A DNA stretch of 64,000 nucleotides, from positions 1 to 64,000 of the forward strand of contig NZ_FOSK01000008.1 of the NCBI RefSeq assembly GCF_900114245.1. The letters run 5' to 3'. The translations under genes were made by a program, and so were the position numbers. Each line of letters opens with the position of its first letter. Within the stretch, counting starts at the first letter, position 1. Shown here in pieces: positions 61,522 through 64,000 of this stretch. The notes beneath the pieces were generated by a model. That model was not told the DNA's origin. It was given only the letters and a program-made list of their open reading frames with translations, and did not search any database. The stretch is from Pseudovibrio ascidiaceicola (lineage in GTDB: Bacteria; Pseudomonadota; Alphaproteobacteria; Rhizobiales; Stappiaceae).

Positions 61522-62661
61522 ATGGAATTTGAACTGAACGAAGATCAACGTGCCTTCGTGGATATGGCAGCCGGATTTGCGGAGGAGGAGATGGCGCCTT
61601 TTGCAGCAGAGTGGGATGCAAAATCTCATTTCCCGCTGGATGTGCTTCGCAAAGCTGCTGCGCTGGGTCTGGGCGGGCTATATGTGCGTGAAGATGTGGG
61701 TGGCTCGCAGTTGGGGCGTCTTGATGGGGCGCTGATCTTTGAAGAGCTCTCCAAAGGATGTGTTTCCACCTCTGCGTTTTTGTCTATCCATAATATGGCT
61801 GCTGGTATGGTGGACCGGTTTGGATCTGATGAGGTTCGGCAGAGATTTCTCCCTGATCTTTGCAGCATGGAGAAAGTGGCGAGTTATTGCCTGACTGAGC
61901 CGGGGGCCGGGTCTGATGCTGCGTCACTGCGCACAAAGGCTGTGCGGGATGGTGATCATTATGTGATCAACGGCTCAAAATCCTTCATCTCTGGCGGCGG
62001 TGTTTCTGATGTCTACGTGTGTATGGTGCGCACGGGGGAGGATGGGCCGAAGGGGATATCGTGCATCGTTGTTGAGAAGGATGCGCCGGGTCTGTCCTTT
62101 GGGGCCAATGAGCATAAGCTTGGATGGTGCAGCCAGCCGACGGCGCAGGTGATCTTTGAAGATTGTCGTGTGCCAGTTGAGAACCTGGTTGGCGAAGAAG
62201 GGCAGGGATTTTCTATCGCCATGGCCGGGCTTGATGGGGGGCGTCTGAATATTGGTGCCTGCTCGCTTGGTGGGGCGCAGTTCTGTCTGGACCGGGCTTT
62301 GCAATACATGGATGAGCGTAAGCAGTTTGGGCGTTCGCTGGCTCAGTTTCAGGCGCTGCAGTTCAAGGTTGCGGATATGGCGACTGAGCTGGAAGCGGCG
62401 CGTTTGTTGTTGCACAAAGCGGCGGCTCTGCTGGATCGGAAAGATCCTCAAGCGACCAAGATGGCAGCGATGGCGAAGCGCCTTGCAACGGATACGGGCT
62501 TCAAGGTGGTCAATGAAGCGCTGCAGATCCATGGTGGTTACGGTTATCTGAAGGATTATCCGTTGGAGCGTCATTTGCGCGACTTGCGGGTGCACCAGAT
62601 TCTGGAAGGGACCAACGAGATCATGCGCGTCATCGTGGCGCGTGAACTGATGAAAGCTTGA
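61522..62661 (+). CDS. Acyl-CoA dehydrogenase, probably isobutyryl-CoA dehydrogenase
   Basis: 379-residue FAD enzyme. ACAD motifs YCLTEPGAGSDAASLRT (flavin/substrate), GRLNIGACSLGGAQFCLD, RKQFGRSLAQFQALQF, and the end LEGTNEIMRVIVAREL. The next gene encodes 3-hydroxyisobutyryl-CoA hydrolase, so this dehydrogenase most likely acts on isobutyryl-CoA in valine breakdown (context-based). GGAGGACGGATTCC precedes the ATG. Confidence 0.9.
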   Translation: MEFELNEDQRAFVDMAAGFAEEEMAPFAAEWDAKSHFPLDVLRKAAALGLGGLYVREDVGGSQLGRLDGALIFEELSKGCVSTSAFLSIHNMAAGMVDRFGSDEVRQRFLPDLCSMEKVASYCLTEPGAGSDAASLRTKAVRDGDHYVINGSKSFISGGGVSDVYVCMVRTGEDGPKGISCIVVEKDAPGLSFGANEHKLGWCSQPTAQVIFEDCRVPVENLVGEEGQGFSIAMAGLDGGRLNIGACSLGGAQFCLDRALQYMDERKQFGRSLAQFQALQFKVADMATELEAARLLLHKAAALLDRKDPQATKMAAMAKRLATDTGFKVVNEALQIHGGYGYLKDYPLERHLRDLRVHQILEGTNEIMRVIVARELMKA

Positions 62662-62780
62662 GTTGCTGAAGCGGTTCTTCTTAGGATGGGCTGAGTGAGC
62701 TGCTTTAGCTTTTGTGTTGCGTATCTTTACCCGAAAGCCAATGTCCTGCTTTCGGAAATACGCCAGATAATTTTAGCAAA

Positions 62781-63872
62781 ATGAATAGGTACGCTGTGCA
62801 ACAGGAATATGCGGGGGAAGTCTTGTCCGAAACTACTGATGTTCTCTTTGAAGAGAAGGGCCATGCCGGTCTTATCATTCTCAATCGCTCCAAGGCGCTG
62901 AATGCGCTGACACATGAGATGTGCGTTGCTATGCACCGGCAGCTGGAGCGCTGGTTGATTGATGATGCAGTTCATCATGTTGTCATCAAGAGTAACAGTG
63001 AAAAAGCCTTCTGCGCGGGTGGGGATATTCGTCAGGTTGCCGAAAACGGTCCTGAGAAAATTGATGTGAGCCTGCCGTTCTTTGCAGATGAGTATCGTCT
63101 CAACACCTACATGGAAAGTTACGCTAAGCCTTTGATCGCACTGCTCGATGGCATTGTGATGGGTGGTGGTGTCGGCATCTCGGTTCACGGTGCGTATCGT
63201 GTGGGCAGTGAGAAGACAATGTTTGCCATGCCTGAGACGGCGATTGGCTTTTTCCCGGATGTGGGCGGTAGTCATTTCCTGCCGAAGATGCCCCAGAACA
63301 CGGGCATGTACTGCGCGATGACCGGGGAGCGTTTGAGGCAGGCGGATTGTTACTGGACAGGCATCCTGACCCATGCAGTGAAATCTGAGGATATGGCAGC
63401 GCTGGAAGAGGCGCTGTGTGAGGCGCAGGACGTAGAGCCTGTGCTGGCGCGCTATGCGTTTGATCCGGGTCCTGCGCCGCTGCATGCCAAAGCGGATGTG
63501 GTGGATGAATGTTTTGGCGCTGAAAGCACGCTGGAAGTTGTGGACCGTCTGCGCAAGCTGTTGGGCTCTGAGCATGATGATTTTGCGGTTGCTGCTCTGG
63601 AAACGATTGGCAAGCGTTCACCGCTCAGCATGGAAGTTGCTTTTCAACAGGTGCGGCGTGGAGTGGGGCTTTCCATGGCTGAGTGTATGGTCATGGAGCA
63701 TCGGATTGTTTCACAGATTCTGCTGGGCAAGGATTTCTATGAGGGTGTACGAGCTGTGATTATCGATAAGGATCATGCACCTAAATGGCAGCATTCAAGC
63801 CTTGCTGAAATAAAAACAGTTGATGTTGAGGCCCATTTTATGTCACCGAAGGGGGGTGACCTCGTATTTTAA
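62781..63872 (+). CDS. 3-hydroxyisobutyryl-CoA hydrolase (enoyl-CoA hydratase superfamily)
   Basis: About 363 residues, longer than plain enoyl-CoA hydratases (about 260), matching HIBCH. Crotonase segments LNALTHEMCVAMHRQLERW, AFCAGGDIRQVAENG (oxyanion hole), LLDGIVMGGGVGISVHGAYR, and MPETAIGFFPDVGGSHFLPK. Releases 3-hydroxyisobutyrate in valine degradation. The frame is open from 62712; the ATG at 62781 is chosen, though no strong ribosome site is seen. GGGGGAAG ahead of a TTG at 62823 offers another start. Confidence 0.88.
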   Translation: MNRYAVQQEYAGEVLSETTDVLFEEKGHAGLIILNRSKALNALTHEMCVAMHRQLERWLIDDAVHHVVIKSNSEKAFCAGGDIRQVAENGPEKIDVSLPFFADEYRLNTYMESYAKPLIALLDGIVMGGGVGISVHGAYRVGSEKTMFAMPETAIGFFPDVGGSHFLPKMPQNTGMYCAMTGERLRQADCYWTGILTHAVKSEDMAALEEALCEAQDVEPVLARYAFDPGPAPLHAKADVVDECFGAESTLEVVDRLRKLLGSEHDDFAVAALETIGKRSPLSMEVAFQQVRRGVGLSMAECMVMEHRIVSQILLGKDFYEGVRAVIIDKDHAPKWQHSSLAEIKTVDVEAHFMSPKGGDLVF

Positions 63873-63930
63873 CGGGGCAAGGGGTTTATTGTCTGCGAAT
63901 GGGGCAGATGTGTAAGGTGGAGCTTAAGGT

Positions 63931-64000
63931 ATGCCTGGCGTTTTTGTAGAGCTGATGAAGAGGGTTCCCTCCTTTCAGTTTTTGCTGCATGCGTATGTCA
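63931..64000 (+). CDS. Possible start of a gene cut by the window edge
   Basis: An ATG at 63931 preceded by GGTGGAGCTTAAGGT opens MPGVFVELMKRVPSFQFLLH and stays open to the window end. Too short to identify. It does not begin like 3-hydroxyisobutyrate dehydrogenase (mmsB), the gene one might expect here. Confidence 0.35.
   Translation, partial: MPGVFVELMKRVPSFQFLLHAYV

Overview
The window looks like a marine alphaproteobacterial chromosome. The best fit is a Stappiaceae/Rhizobiales-like organism resembling Pseudovibrio; this is an inference from gene content and synteny, since no search was run. The evidence is: four Porin_2-type (Omp2/RopA-like) porins; the alphaproteobacterial gene order rpoZ - rsh - pyrE - DUF2062 - acpS - lepB - rnc - era - recO followed by parC; a Bpt leucyltransferase; a PhnCDE1E2 transporter; and a complete ectoine/hydroxyectoine uptake and catabolism locus typical of marine Alphaproteobacteria.

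Layout. 1-0.3 kb: C-terminal end of an autotransporter beta-barrel. 0.65-1.7 kb: a broken IS110-type transposase. 2.2-15.1 kb: ectoine locus. A GntR/FCD regulator and the ectoine hydrolase eutD/doeA are on the minus strand. They diverge from a long plus-strand operon: a TRAP transporter (uehABC), a universal stress protein, eutA, eutB, eutC, eutE/doeB, an AsnC/Lrp regulator, a semialdehyde dehydrogenase (ssd/doeC) and a class III aminotransferase (atf/doeD). Two matching TTGT-NN-ACA(A/T) sites in the divergent intergenic region are candidate operators. 15.7-16.1 kb: remnant of an IS66 transposase, so the ectoine island lies between two IS relics. 16.2-17.9 kb: a secreted serralysin-like M10 protease with a PPC domain and RTX repeats. 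18.2-19.3 kb: small unknown ORFs, including two diverged copies of one family.

19.9-22.7 kb: aconitase B. 22.9-27.2 kb: phosphonate/phosphate-ester ABC transporter phnCDE1E2, preceded by a candidate Pho box. 27.9-34.8 kb: four tandem porin paralogues separated by long AT-rich spacers and closed by strong terminators. 34.9-38.4 kb (minus): alpha/beta hydrolase and a lytic transglycosylase. 38.7-41.4 kb (plus): dapA, smpB, an orotate phosphoribosyltransferase (pyrE) and a YjjX-type NTPase. 41.5-44.5 kb (minus): lipoprotein and parC. 45.2-53.3 kb (minus): recO, era, rnc, lepB, acpS, DUF2062, a diverged second pyrE, the bifunctional (p)ppGpp enzyme and rpoZ. 54.1-55.3 kb (plus): NYN-domain protein overlapping a type-5 uracil-DNA glycosylase. 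55.3-61.1 kb (minus): bpt, an SLC13-type transporter, an RDD protein, threonine ammonia-lyase and hemB. 61.5-64 kb (plus): acyl-CoA dehydrogenase and 3-hydroxyisobutyryl-CoA hydrolase (valine degradation), then the possible start of another gene cut by the window end.

How it works together. The ectoine locus imports ectoine and hydroxyectoine through a TeaABC-like TRAP system. EutABC are proposed to convert hydroxyectoine to ectoine. EutD opens the ring, EutE deacetylates the product to diaminobutyrate, and Atf and Ssd take that to aspartate. The rpoZ-to-recO block is ordinary housekeeping, but its syntenic PyrE has lost the usual PRPP-binding signature while an intact PyrE sits 9 kb away. 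The most interesting points are the atypical regulator and operators of the ectoine locus, its IS-bracketed position, the diverged PyrE, several RNA hairpins at gene starts (rnc leader, lipoprotein start codon), and the porin array with an orphan terminator.

No tRNA, rRNA, CRISPR array or intact mobile element was seen.
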